Below, piece after piece: positions 17,829-26,462 of a DNA stretch of 64,000 nt. The first letter of the stretch is position 1, and the number at the start of each line of letters is the position of its first letter. The stretch is from Thiogranum sp963752745. Its GTDB lineage: Bacteria; Pseudomonadota; Gammaproteobacteria; DSM-19610. The stretch covers positions 1-64,000 of the forward strand of contig CAVWAK010000024.1 in the NCBI GenBank assembly GCA_963752745.1, in the 5' to 3' direction. A model generated the notes under the pieces. That model worked only from the letters and a program-made list of their open reading frames with translations. It ran no database searches and was not told the DNA's origin. A program made the translations under genes and the position numbers.

Positions 17829-18196
17829 GGGCGACAGTATAACCTGAATTAATGCGAATTTGGTATAAATAACCGGCGACAAGTATCGCATGTCTTGTGT
17901 AGCACTAACTTTCTGTGAAAGCGGTATGGCCGAGTTTGCGATCGGTGGACCCTGGTTCTTCCGCGGCGGCAAAGTAAAAATCACCTGTTAGAGTTAATTT
18001 ATTCATATCAGGTTAGCTGTAATCGGGGCCAGATATCGACAAATATCGACTACTGGTCGAAAGTGGGCGGTTAGCAAAATTTCCTTTAAATTCCAGCTAA
18101 TAAAGGTCTTGTTCAGACCAGGCCCGGATTATGTCTGGAATATTTCAGCCTTTGGTGACGTCGGAATTACTGGGAGAAAATAAAAGGAGAGGGGCT

Positions 18197-18358
18197 ATGG
18201 CGAGCGATAGACTTGCGGAGCTGCTACTGTCGAGTGGCGAATTCACTGAGGAAGAAGTCAACCGTATGACAGAGGATGACGCTTGGCAATGGATTCACGC
18301 CAGCGAATCCGAGCCAGGTAAACCAGATAATGTTTTGCCCAATACAGAAAATAACTAG
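18197..18358 (+). CDS. small acidic protein of unknown function
   Basis: A 53-residue protein starting at the ATG at 18197, directed by an AAGGAGAGG ribosome-binding site 5 bp before it. The sequence starts MASDRLAELLLSSGEFTEEE and is acidic and helix-prone, with no signal peptide and no Cys. A longer frame from 18131 lacks a comparable site. I do not recognise a family. The strong ribosome-binding site is the main reason to accept it. Confidence 0.55.
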   Translation: MASDRLAELLLSSGEFTEEEVNRMTEDDAWQWIHASESEPGKPDNVLPNTENN

Positions 18359-18442
18359 TTAAACATTCCGAACCCGCTACGGCCCGCCGCCAGGCCGGTT
18401 TTGTGTCTCGGGGAATATCCGGTTTGAATAGAGCCCAGGTGT

Positions 18443-18873
18443 TCAAGCTAAATCCCTGGCGGTTTTCTCGTGACCACTTGATTCAGGGTCTTGTCGGAAA
18501 AATGCTTTCATCCTGGTATAAACATCAGCGTGCAGGTGTTCAACAACTTCCGCGTTTTCAAAAAAAGACTTCGCCCGGTATGGCAATAAATTCAGCGATC
18601 GAGGTGGCGGCATAGCCGCTGACGGTCGCTTCGATGGTGTATGGGAAAACAGGCCTGCAGTGCTATAAGCAGCATTACCTGTTCTGTCACCACCAGACCA
18701 CCGGCACCCGTAAACGATTTGTGATACATAAAGAAAATAGCCAGCTCCCGCCAACGGTGTTGGTCGTTGCAGGACAGCATGTGGATCATCGGCAAGATGG
18801 AGAACGACGTTTGCCACTGAGTCTCGGTTACCGCAGAGTTGAGAATGATGCGCTTTGCCACCAGCGTTTTATT
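18443..18873 (-). pseudogene. mtfA: mtfA-like M90 zinc peptidase, internally deleted and frameshifted
   Basis: MtfA is a zinc metallopeptidase that binds the glucose repressor Mlc. On the minus strand from about 18873 the frame reads VAKRIILNSAVTETQWQTSF, then WRELAIFFMYHKSFTGAGGL and MLLIALQACFPI, which is the family's first half. Sequence then jumps directly to the last part (AATSIAEFIAIPGEVFF, then ENAEVVEHLHADVYTRMKAF and FRQDPESSG). About 130 residues including the HExxH zinc site are missing. The C-terminal piece is also split by an apparent extra T in the run encoding VFFEN (about 18560). The N-terminus is shortened by a stop at 18874-18876. The locus cannot encode an active peptidase. 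Confidence 0.75.
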
Positions 18874-19151
18874 TTATTGAATATGGCGAAAGGATGGGGG
18901 GTTCAGTCGGCTCTCAGCAGTGTTTTTACTACAGTTGAGAGCGTGGGTAACAGTATGAAATGTATGAATAATACGCAAATAAAAAGGTTTTTTGACGTTG
19001 AAGGATTTGGGTGTGCGTTCCCAATTATAGTATTGTTGGCGCAAGCTAAGTGTTCCTCCACGGACTGGAATAACAATCTAAAAACAAGATCCGGCGCCGG
19101 CTCATAAGTACATGGTTCATGTCAGGTGAGCGTGTTGGAGGAGATGTAATC

Positions 19152-20309
19152 ATGTATTTGAAAATTCCCCGTGCAGTAAAGTCTCTTGGTCTTTTGGCCC
19201 TGGCCGTGTTGTTGTCCAGTTGTGGCGGAGGAGGTGGTGGATCCAGTACCGGTACAACAGGATCCATTTCACCATCGGGCTCTGGCTCGGTCGGTATCCT
19301 GCTGACAGACAATCCTGCCAGCCTGGATATGTTCTCCGGTGTCATGATGTCGGTCACCAAGGTTGAGCTCTTCAATGCTGACAGTGGCGACAAGGTGACC
19401 GCCTACGATGGCAGACCGCGTGGCCCCTTTAATCTGCTCAAACTTAGAAACGAATCCAGGCCGCTGACATTTCGCGATAATGTGCCGACTGGGCGTTACT
19501 GCAAGATCCGTCTGACGCTGGATGATATGTGGCTCACATTCAAGGACGGCAGTCCGGATTACCACCCGAAGTTGCCGGGTAACAACAAACTCGACCTGAA
19601 TGCACGCGACTGTTTTTACGTCTCGTCAGACAAAATGATCTATGTACAGCTGGATATGGATATGAGCAAGTCTATTCATATTGTCAAACGGGGTAATCGG
19701 GATGATTACAATGTCCGGCCTGTGGTGTTCATCGATGTGGTTGGGCACGATTTCAGAGGCAAGCTGGTACGTCTGGAAGGAGGTACGATTGAAGATGTAA
19801 ATCGTGCCGAGGGCACTGTACTGGTATGTGACGCAATCCCAATGTTCCAGGATGGCACAGCAGATCTCAGGGACGAATGTGTGACAGTGCATGTTGGGAG
19901 GGATGCATCAGCCTTCGACAATGACACCAATGATGGCAACACGACAGAGGGCGGAGATGCCATACCATTGGCTGACGTGTTTGCGCCTGAACGCGTGGGC
20001 CGTGGGCCGGTTACGGTGGTGGGTTACTTCCGTACCGATGACAATAGTGTATACGTCGCTCGCAAGGGCAGTAAGGGCAGCAAGGGCAGCAAGGGCAGCA
20101 AAGGCAGTAAGGGTAGCAGGGATAATGACGATTCTGATGATGGTCGCGGATATCTGGATTTCGATGCTCTGGTTGTCGAACTCGGAGAATTCCTGAACCT
20201 GGACGGTGAGGTGACATCCACCACGATGGTGCAACGATACCGGTGGTGCAACGGTCAACGAGGCCCTGAATGCCACACCTGTCGCGTCATCAGACATAAG
20301 TCCGGATAG
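19152..20309 (+). CDS. DUF4382-like lipoprotein, C-terminus lost by frameshift
   Basis: A secreted lipoprotein: the signal from the ATG at 19152 (MYLKIPRAVKSLGLLALAVL) ends in a LSSC lipobox, followed by Gly/Ser linkers. A beta-sandwich domain of DUF4382 type follows (SVGILLTDNPASLDMFSGVM, RPLTFRDNVPTGRYCKIRLTL), then a carbohydrate-binding-like region (RPVVFIDVVGHDFRGKLVRL). Six KGS repeats precede the last intact strand FDALVVELGEFLNLDGEV. After that the reading frame leaves the family sequence and stops at 20309. The missing C-terminal part can be read downstream in other frames. The intact portion could still be exported, but the gene is best seen as damaged. Confidence 0.65.
   Translation: MYLKIPRAVKSLGLLALAVLLSSCGGGGGGSSTGTTGSISPSGSGSVGILLTDNPASLDMFSGVMMSVTKVELFNADSGDKVTAYDGRPRGPFNLLKLRNESRPLTFRDNVPTGRYCKIRLTLDDMWLTFKDGSPDYHPKLPGNNKLDLNARDCFYVSSDKMIYVQLDMDMSKSIHIVKRGNRDDYNVRPVVFIDVVGHDFRGKLVRLEGGTIEDVNRAEGTVLVCDAIPMFQDGTADLRDECVTVHVGRDASAFDNDTNDGNTTEGGDAIPLADVFAPERVGRGPVTVVGYFRTDDNSVYVARKGSKGSKGSKGSKGSKGSRDNDDSDDGRGYLDFDALVVELGEFLNLDGEVTSTTMVQRYRWCNGQRGPECHTCRVIRHKSG
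20064..20117 (+). repeat. six 9-bp tandem repeats encoding KGS
   Basis: Units of the form AAGGGCAGC, with third-position variants in units 1, 5 and 6, repeat six times in frame and give (Lys-Gly-Ser)6 in the lipoprotein, followed by a DNDDSDD acidic stretch. The array looks like a variable linker subject to slippage. Confidence 0.9.
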
Positions 20310-21181
20310 GCAGTCTCAGGCTAATGATGGCATCGTGGCAGCCGGCAATGGCTGGGTCGGATACGGAAGATGTAGCAACCGAGTCCGCATGGATTCGACT
20401 GGACTTTGATTCCACAAAAGCTATCCATCGCGTGGTCTTGTTCGATGTTGTCGATACAGTCACGCAGCTCGAGGCAGGCTCTATCGAATTCAGCAATGGC
20501 GATACTATTCCGATTAACACACCTCTGCCGGATGATGGTACGCCCGTGGTATTTGATTTTGCCACCAAACAGACTGACTGGGTACAGGTCAATCTTACCC
20601 AGGCCAAGGACAATTTTCGGTCTGGCTGAAATTGAGGCGTATTCCACTCCACGTAGGGGTTGATGATGGTTTCAACATGGCAGTCGAGCCGGGGCAGGGT
20701 TACTCTTCCACGGATCCGTTGCCGGTTGTTCTGCAGCCTGCCCCAGTCGGAGGTAATGGAACAAAAATCCTTTCCAGAAGCGGTAAGGTTCTGACCAGCG
20801 ATGACATCAAGCGTTGGACAGGATGTGACAGTCGACGGTGTATTGTCAGGTCCGAATCCGCTGTTTCTGAATTCAGCGCTGGTTATAGTAGATGCAGATG
20901 CGCTGAACAAGGATGTCGCCGGTGGCACTATCAACCGCGTAGACAGCAACAGCCTTCTTCTTGAGGCTGATTCATTTGTTTGTGAACCCGGTACCGGCCC
21001 CGGTTTCTATGTGGTCAACTTTAACGCCGGTACGGATATTTACGAGGTCACGGAATCGAGCTCAAGTATCGAGGGAGAGTTTGTCGATCCCGATGAGCTG
21101 GATACCGGGCAGACTGTGGATATCAGTGGTGAATGTATTAATGACGAGTTGCTTGCCGACACGATTGTTATTCTTCCGTAG
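20236..21181 (+). pseudogene. C-terminal remnant of the DUF4382 lipoprotein with an F5/8C-like domain, five frame changes
   Basis: Recognisable protein continues in shifting frames. DTGGATVNEALNATPVASSD and QANDGIVAAGNGW start at 20236. From about 20360 comes a discoidin/F5/8-type C-like domain (ATESAWIRLDFDSTKAIHRV, GSIEFSNGDTIPI) that ends in GLAEIEAYSTP in a third frame near 20650. Then VDDGFNMAVEPGQGYSSTDP and TKILSRSGKVLTSDDIK are in a fourth segment. The last segment, from about 20801, has VGQDVTVDGVLSG and ends at the stop at 21181. Each change moves the frame by +1, as single-base insertions would. The stretches before 20236 and after 20650 look like one DUF4382-type C-terminal region interrupted by the F5/8C-like domain. 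Confidence 0.65.
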
Positions 21182-21207
21182 AAACCTGACAGCACATCGC
21201 GTGTGAT

Positions 21208-21243
21208 TAAACCCGGCGAAGTATTTCGCCGGGTTTTCTTTTG
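21208..21243 (+). terminator. intrinsic terminator
   Basis: An 11-bp perfect stem, ACCCGGCGAA and TTCGCCGGGT with flanking A/T pairs, has a 4-nt loop and is followed by TTTTCTTTT. It lies 30 bp after the last codon of the DUF4382 remnant, so it marks the original 3' end of that gene. Confidence 0.9.
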
Positions 21244-21389
21244 GGCCCGCGAAAATAAAGAGTTACGGGCAGAACTTTGGTGTCACCCGCGTTTGTAGCG
21301 AGTGGTATATAATCCAGAACACAAGTCGCGTCCGGAGAGACTGCGTGTTGAATTTAGCTGACCTGAAATCTGCCTTGTGATATTTCGCA

Positions 21390-21839
21390 ATGACGGATGA
21401 TATTCACCGCCTGGATCTGGAACGCGATGTCCGGATAACGGAGTGGAAGCGGCAGGCAAAACAGGCGGCGCGGGCGAGGCGAAAGCGGAACCTGTACATT
21501 ATTACGCTCCACCCGGATGTTCTCGATCGCGATGAATTTCGCCAGGCCAATCCCGGGTATGTCGAAGGCATGCCCTGCGTATATGTCGGGTTGACCATCC
21601 ATATGCCTGGTGACCGCTATGAACAGCACAAGGCAGGCTATCGAAGCAGCAAGTATCCGCGACTGTATGGTATTGAACTGGCAATGGAGCTTATGGAAGG
21701 GTTCGATGCAGAAGGTCTAAAAGATACTGAGCGGGAAGCGGCGACTGGCCGATTGGTTAAGAGACCAGGGGTTTGGCAGTCTGGCAGAACTAGCGTACCG
21801 GCCTTTTGTTGCCATCCTTGTCGATCGCGACATACGTGA
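21390..21839 (+). CDS. GIY-YIG-nuclease-like protein of unknown function
   Basis: A 149-residue protein. After a basic N-terminus it has NLYIITLHPDVLDRDEFRQA, then PCVYVGLTIHMPGDRYEQHK and YPRLYGIELAMELMEGF. The YVG...P..R...H.AG pattern resembles GIY-YIG-type nucleases of the short uncharacterised kind, with VYVGLT in the YIG position and the following Arg and His present. The usual C-terminal GVWQ is found, but the frame runs about 20 residues further, overlapping the 3' end of yciA by 50 bp. The stop may therefore have been lost and moved downstream. Nuclease activity is inference. Confidence 0.6.
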   Translation: MTDDIHRLDLERDVRITEWKRQAKQAARARRKRNLYIITLHPDVLDRDEFRQANPGYVEGMPCVYVGLTIHMPGDRYEQHKAGYRSSKYPRLYGIELAMELMEGFDAEGLKDTEREAATGRLVKRPGVWQSGRTSVPAFCCHPCRSRHT

Positions 21840-22188
21840 AGGTGGCTTCTGTGACGCGGAAGCGTGCGCTATCACGTTCTTCCTCCCGTAATACCGGGTT
21901 GACCCAGACTTCAAGTTTGATGGTTATTGAAGTAGTGCCTATGCGTTCGACTTCCCCATAACAGCAGACAACGTCACCAACCTTGACCGGACGGATGAAT
22001 TGAATGCGATCGACTGCTACTGTGACCACGCGCCCCTGTGCAGTTTCCTTGGCCAGAATACCGCCGGCTATATCCATCTGGGAAACAATCCAGCCGCCAA
22101 AAATATCACCATTGGGGTTGGTGTCCGCGGGCATTGCAAGTGTGCGCAATAGCAGATTACCGTGTGGTTGAACGCTGGAGTCAGTCAT
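21790..22188 (-). CDS. yciA: acyl-CoA thioesterase of the YciA family
   Basis: A hot-dog fold acyl-CoA thioesterase, 132 residues from the ATG at 22188. The family block LLLRTLAMPADTNPNGDIFG with GGWIVSQMDIAGGILA contains the catalytic Asn-Asp region (NPNGDIFGGW). AVDRIQFIRPVKVGDVVCCY and EATFTYVAIDKDGNKRPV complete the fold. YciA hydrolyses a broad range of CoA thioesters in the cytoplasm. Its start lies inside the last codons of the deformylase gene (8-bp overlap), so the two are translationally coupled. Confidence 0.92.
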   Translation of the reverse strand: MTDSSVQPHGNLLLRTLAMPADTNPNGDIFGGWIVSQMDIAGGILAKETAQGRVVTVAVDRIQFIRPVKVGDVVCCYGEVERIGTTSITIKLEVWVNPVLREEERDSARFRVTEATFTYVAIDKDGNKRPVR

Positions 22189-22729
22189 TATCACTGTGTA
22201 TCGGTGTGAGTTGGCCGCTGCTTTCAAGCACCTCGGTAAATCCGAACCGGGTCATATTACTCATGCGTTGCGGATACAGAATACCGTCCAGGTGATCGCA
22301 TTCGTGCTGAACGACGCGCGCATGAAAGCCCTTTGCTTCGCGTTCAATCGGGTTTCCGAACTGGTCAAAACCCGAGTACCGAATATGCGTATAACGTGGT
22401 ACCACGCCACGCAGGCCCGGCACGCTGAGGCAGCCCTCCCAGCCATCTTCCTGATGTTCCGAAAGCGGTTCTATCAACGGGTTGATGAGTACAGTTTGAG
22501 GTACGGCTTCTGCATCAGGGTAGCGGGGGTTACTGTCAACACCGAATACCACCACTCTCAGGCCAATATTGATCTGGGGTGCGGCGAGTCCGGCACCATC
22601 TTCTGCCTGCATCGTATCGATGAGGTCGCGCACCAGGGCGTGCAACTCGGGCGTATCAAACTGCTTTATGGGTTCGGATACCTCCAGCAATGCGGGGTCG
22701 CCCATGTAGAGTATTTGTCTCGTGGTCAT
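22181..22729 (-). CDS. def: peptide deformylase
   Basis: This enzyme removes the formyl group from nascent protein N-termini using a bound Fe2+ or Zn2+. All three signature motifs are present in 182 residues: GAGLAAPQI near residue 47, EGCLSVPG near residue 97 with the metal-ligand Cys, and QHECDHLDG near residue 140 with the catalytic Glu and two His ligands. The start is set to the ATG at 22729; a TTG two codons earlier is also possible. The gene is not next to fmt, so it may be a second deformylase copy. It is in an operon with yciA. Confidence 0.95.
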   Translation of the reverse strand: MTTRQILYMGDPALLEVSEPIKQFDTPELHALVRDLIDTMQAEDGAGLAAPQINIGLRVVVFGVDSNPRYPDAEAVPQTVLINPLIEPLSEHQEDGWEGCLSVPGLRGVVPRYTHIRYSGFDQFGNPIEREAKGFHARVVQHECDHLDGILYPQRMSNMTRFGFTEVLESSGQLTPIHSDND

Positions 22730-22940
22730 GATCAAACCATCATACCTGTGTCACCTGCCTAAAATAACCACGCCTGCAGTGGTTCGAGAGGGTATTGAAT
22801 TACCGATAAAAAACGGGTTTGTGTTGAATATCAGGATTGGCTTATAAATCGGTTATATACACATGTTTAGCTGTATTTGTTAGTATTGAGCGAAGCCGAG
22901 CAATAATAAAATATCAGCCGGCAGCGTTGGGGGCATTCGT

Positions 22941-25385
22941 ATGTACAATCAATTCTACGGATTTCGTGAGAAACCGTTTTCCTTGCTACCAGATCCTGAT
23001 TTTCTTTATGTCAGCCAAGAGCATGGCACAGGCCTGAATCTGCTTGAGCTGGCTATTCTCAATCAATCCGGTTTCTGCGTAATCAGTGGCGAAATTGGCG
23101 CTGGAAAAACCACCATCATCCGCGAGGTGCTAAACCGCCTGGACGAACAGGTCAGGGTCGGATTGATTACCAATACGCATGCCAGCTTTAACGACCTGTT
23201 GCGATGGATTCTTGCAGCCTTTGAGTTGGAAGTCGAATCGGATGAAGGCGTCGTTATGCACCGCCAGTTCACGGACTTTGTTACCGAACAATTCAGGAAT
23301 GGCCGACATACCCTGTTGATAATTGATGAGGCCCAGAATCTTTCCGTAGCTGCGCTGGAGCAGTTACGTATGCTCTCCAATATCAACTCGGGCAGCGAAC
23401 TGCTGCTACAGGTTATTCTGGTCGGTCAGAGAGAGCTAAGAGAGAATCTCAAACGGCCCGAACTCGAGCAGTTCGCACAACGCATCTCTATCGATTACTT
23501 CCTTGCGCCGCTTAATGAGTCGGAAACTACAGCCTACATAGAGCACCGTGTAGCGCACGCTGGTGGAAAGAACCCTTTGTTTGATACCGAGGCATGCGCG
23601 AGGATTTACAGATACAGTCGTGGCATACCTCGCGTCATCAATCGACTGTGCGACCTCAGTCTGGTTTACGGATATGCTGAAAATGTGCAGACCATCGGCG
23701 CCAATCTGGTCGAGGCTGTGGTAACTAAGCAAAAACTTGATAAGCCAGGCAAAAAAGCAAACAGGAAAAAAACACAAGCTGTGAAGAATGCAGAGGTAGA
23801 GAAAAAGCCGGCGTTGATGGAACCGGTAGTTTCGACTGAGCAGTCAGGGCGGGTGCACCAGAAAGAAGAACCGAAGCTTTCTGAAACTGAAACTGCTTTG
23901 AAGACAGCTGAAAAGCAACCCAATACAAACGTCGATGCCGGGGGGCGTGCCATGAACAGAACATCGAAATCAGCGGATACGGAAGAACTGTCTGGTCGGG
24001 GAGGTGCTGACGTGGCCAGGTCTGCAGATACGCAGACTGTTTCCGCTGAGGAGGCAGTGAAACGCCATGAGCAACTGGAGCGGGTTGCCGCTGAGAAGGC
24101 TCAACATGCCAAGGCAGCGGTTGAGACAGCCGCTGCGAATCTGGCTGATTCACGGCAAGCGGAAACCGAAATGCTTGCTGCCGAACGGCGGCTGGAAGAA
24201 GCCGTTAGCGTGGGCGAGAATACATCGCAGTTGGCAGCCGCTGCGAAATCAGCAGCCGAAACGACGGTGGCTGAACGCAAGGCAGCTGAAGCAGTTGAGC
24301 TGGAGAAGAAGAAAAATGCCGAGCTGGCTGACGAGAAAGCGAAGCTTGAGAAGGCTGCAGCCGCGGAACAGATTGCACAGATCGCCGGTATAGAGAAAGA
24401 AGCCAGAATGGCCGCTGAAAAGACGATAGCAGCAGCTGAGACGGCGCTGGCCGAGAGAGTAGCGGCTGAAAAGGCAGCTGCCGAGGCCGCCGCAGCTGCT
24501 ACTGACCTGGTCAACAAAGCTACTGAAGAGCGTATTGCGGTCGAGACTGAAACAAGCAGTCGTCTGGCTGAAGTAGAGAAGGCTGCAGCACTGGCCGCCG
24601 CCGAGCAAAGTCGCGCCAGCCAGATGGTAGTCGATAAGGTAAACAGCGAGAAAGCAGCCAGAGCACAAGCCGAGGCTTGTGCAAGAGTGGCAGAGGAAAA
24701 AGCTGCTGAGCGCGTCCAGGCGACTCAACTCGCAGAAGAGAAAATTAACGCCGCCGAACAAACTCGCGAAATTGCAGAAGCAGGCCGTAAAGCTGCAGAA
24801 GCAGCAGTGGTTCAGCGGGCTGAGGCGGAGCGAGCGGCTATTGCGAGTGCGACAGTTGAAAAGGTCGCAATGGCAAGTGTTGCGGCGGATGAAGCCGCAG
24901 AGGCATCGAGACTGGCTGAAATTGCCGATGCCGCCCAACAGGCGGCACTCAGGGAAGCAGGCGAAGCCAAGGCCGCAGCAGCTGCAGCTGCCCGGCGTGC
25001 GGCGGAGGCCAGGGCCGCTGCGGAAAAGGCGGCCGCAGTCGAGAGCAAAGGGACGAATGAGGCGCGCGAGGTCAGGTCAGTACCAAGGCCCTTGACCGAT
25101 GAACCGGCCATGAAAGAACTGCTTCTGTCGAATACGCCTGAAATCATACCGGACGTTGAGGCACGAGGCCGAAACAACGCTGGCAGAACGTGGGCCGTTA
25201 TGGCTATTACAGCTGTTGTGGCTGGCGCTGCGTGGTTTGTAACTCAGTCCGGGGATTCAGGAAATAACGCCGGCCCCGGTGAGCTGGCTGGCAGGACGGG
25301 TATACAGCATAAGCATTCAGCTGGTGTGGCGGTAGATACTGCTGCAATGGAGATCAGTGGCGAGATCCGCAAGCCGGATAAATAG
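22941..25385 (+). CDS. ExeA-like AAA ATPase with a long Ala-rich coiled coil and a C-terminal membrane helix
   Basis: The first 270 residues form an ExeA/GspA-type ATPase: MYNQFYGFREKPFSLLPDPD, Walker A GEIGAGKTT near residue 50, Walker B LLIIDEAQNL near residue 125, and GIPRVINRLCDLSLVYGYA. ExeA proteins energise secretin assembly, and homologues sit in XrtA/exopolysaccharide loci. Residues about 270-380 form a charged linker. About 380-720 is an extreme Ala/Glu/Lys-rich heptad region rich in AAEKAA-like runs, predicted to be a long helix. One hydrophobic segment (WAVMAITAVVAGAAWFV) lies near residue 750, followed by a short tail with no peptidoglycan-binding domain. ExeA proteins normally place the helix soon after the ATPase, so the 340-residue coil is unusual. 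No exeB or secretin gene is nearby. Confidence 0.85.
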   Translation: MYNQFYGFREKPFSLLPDPDFLYVSQEHGTGLNLLELAILNQSGFCVISGEIGAGKTTIIREVLNRLDEQVRVGLITNTHASFNDLLRWILAAFELEVESDEGVVMHRQFTDFVTEQFRNGRHTLLIIDEAQNLSVAALEQLRMLSNINSGSELLLQVILVGQRELRENLKRPELEQFAQRISIDYFLAPLNESETTAYIEHRVAHAGGKNPLFDTEACARIYRYSRGIPRVINRLCDLSLVYGYAENVQTIGANLVEAVVTKQKLDKPGKKANRKKTQAVKNAEVEKKPALMEPVVSTEQSGRVHQKEEPKLSETETALKTAEKQPNTNVDAGGRAMNRTSKSADTEELSGRGGADVARSADTQTVSAEEAVKRHEQLERVAAEKAQHAKAAVETAAANLADSRQAETEMLAAERRLEEAVSVGENTSQLAAAAKSAAETTVAERKAAEAVELEKKKNAELADEKAKLEKAAAAEQIAQIAGIEKEARMAAEKTIAAAETALAERVAAEKAAAEAAAAATDLVNKATEERIAVETETSSRLAEVEKAAALAAAEQSRASQMVVDKVNSEKAARAQAEACARVAEEKAAERVQATQLAEEKINAAEQTREIAEAGRKAAEAAVVQRAEAERAAIASATVEKVAMASVAADEAAEASRLAEIADAAQQAALREAGEAKAAAAAAARRAAEARAAAEKAAAVESKGTNEAREVRSVPRPLTDEPAMKELLLSNTPEIIPDVEARGRNNAGRTWAVMAITAVVAGAAWFVTQSGDSGNNAGPGELAGRTGIQHKHSAGVAVDTAAMEISGEIRKPDK

Positions 25386-25404
25386 CCCGGGCCCGGGGCT
25401 TGGG

Positions 25405-26313
25405 TCAGGTACCCGACTCAATCCAGTTGCGAATACGGTTGGAATCACCGAAAGGTGTTAGCTTGCCATAGGAATTGAGCAGCACAATGAAAAGGGGCTG
25501 ATCTGCAATCTCCGCACGCATCACCAGACAGCGACCGGCTTCATTCAGGTAGCCGGTTTTACTGAGCTGGATATCCCAGGCTTTGTTCTTCAGCAATCTG
25601 TTGGTGTTACCAAAACGTAGCTCACCGCGGCCTTTATAAGGATAGACGCTGGTAACCCTGGTGGTGGTTGCTTGGCGAATAAAAGGGTAGGCCTGGGCAG
25701 CACGCAACATGATCGCCACATCCCGTGCCGAAGCAATATTGCCGGCATCCAGTCCGGCAGGATCCGCAAATTCACTGTTGGTCATACCCAGTTCGCGGGC
25801 CCTTCGGTTCATGGCTTTTACAAAAGCGGGTTGTCCCCCGGAATAGGTGCGCCCAAGCGCATTCGCAGCGCGATTCTCGGATGCCATAAGCGCAAGGCGT
25901 ACCAGCTGTTGGCGGGTGAGTGTTGCACCATATTTCAATCGGGAGCCAGTGAGCTGCAAAAGGTCGCGATCTTCCTTGGTAATGGTGATTTTCTGCTGCA
26001 GGGGTAATCCGCTATCCAGAATCACCATGGCCGTCATCAGCTTGGTGATCGAGGCAATCGGTCGTGGTTCATCGGCTTTCTTCTCGTAGACGATTTGGCC
26101 GGATTGATCGACTATCAGGGCGGATGCAGAGCGTAATTTGAGTTTTCCGGGATTCAGCGTTCCCCACAGGTTTTGGTCTGCAGACCGGGCGCTGTTTTTA
26201 TCGAGCGAAGCCAGCTGAAGTGGCGCTTCTGCAGCAATATTGCTGCTAAACAGCCAGGCCAGCGGTAGCATGCAGAGTATCAGCGACTTTATAGGGCGAT
26301 GTTTCATTATCAT
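25405..26313 (-). CDS. pbpG: D-alanyl-D-alanine endopeptidase (PBP7/8 type)
   Basis: A low-molecular-mass penicillin-binding protein of the S11 family, 302 residues with a signal peptide (ILCMLPLAWLFSSNIAAEA). The three active-site motifs are clear: SITK (SxxK) near residue 88, SEN near residue 145 and KTG near residue 249. GLDAGNIASARDVAIMLRAA is typical of the family. The C-terminal beta domain of DacA-type carboxypeptidases is absent, which fits PBP7 endopeptidases that cut peptidoglycan cross-links. A second ATG lies two codons in. It converges with the ExeA-like gene, 19 bp apart. Confidence 0.92.
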   Translation of the reverse strand: MIMKHRPIKSLILCMLPLAWLFSSNIAAEAPLQLASLDKNSARSADQNLWGTLNPGKLKLRSASALIVDQSGQIVYEKKADEPRPIASITKLMTAMVILDSGLPLQQKITITKEDRDLLQLTGSRLKYGATLTRQQLVRLALMASENRAANALGRTYSGGQPAFVKAMNRRARELGMTNSEFADPAGLDAGNIASARDVAIMLRAAQAYPFIRQATTTRVTSVYPYKGRGELRFGNTNRLLKNKAWDIQLSKTGYLNEAGRCLVMRAEIADQPLFIVLLNSYGKLTPFGDSNRIRNWIESGT

Positions 26314-26462
26314 CTCGAGTCCGAGAGCGTTCCTGTTAGTGTTTTCTTCGGCGCATTATGGCAAATCCTTAAAGCGGCGTCGAAACCGGATTGACAGCAG
26401 GTTGTCTTGTAGGCTGATTCCCTTATCATGCTGGTTTTGCCATGTGATCCGCATCCCGTTCA

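Noticed and set aside
18634..19107. 157-residue plus-strand open frame
   Set aside because: It lies opposite the mtfA pseudogene and has no recognisable protein features. The minus-strand reading gives the clear family match.
20064..20117. possible CRISPR-like array
   Set aside because: Units are 9 bp, contiguous and in frame within a coding sequence, with no spacers.
24249..24938. 229-residue minus-strand frame rich in Cys and Phe
   Set aside because: It is the complement of the Ala/Glu/Lys coiled-coil coding region. GC-rich Ala codons read backwards give Cys/Ser/Phe runs without meaning.
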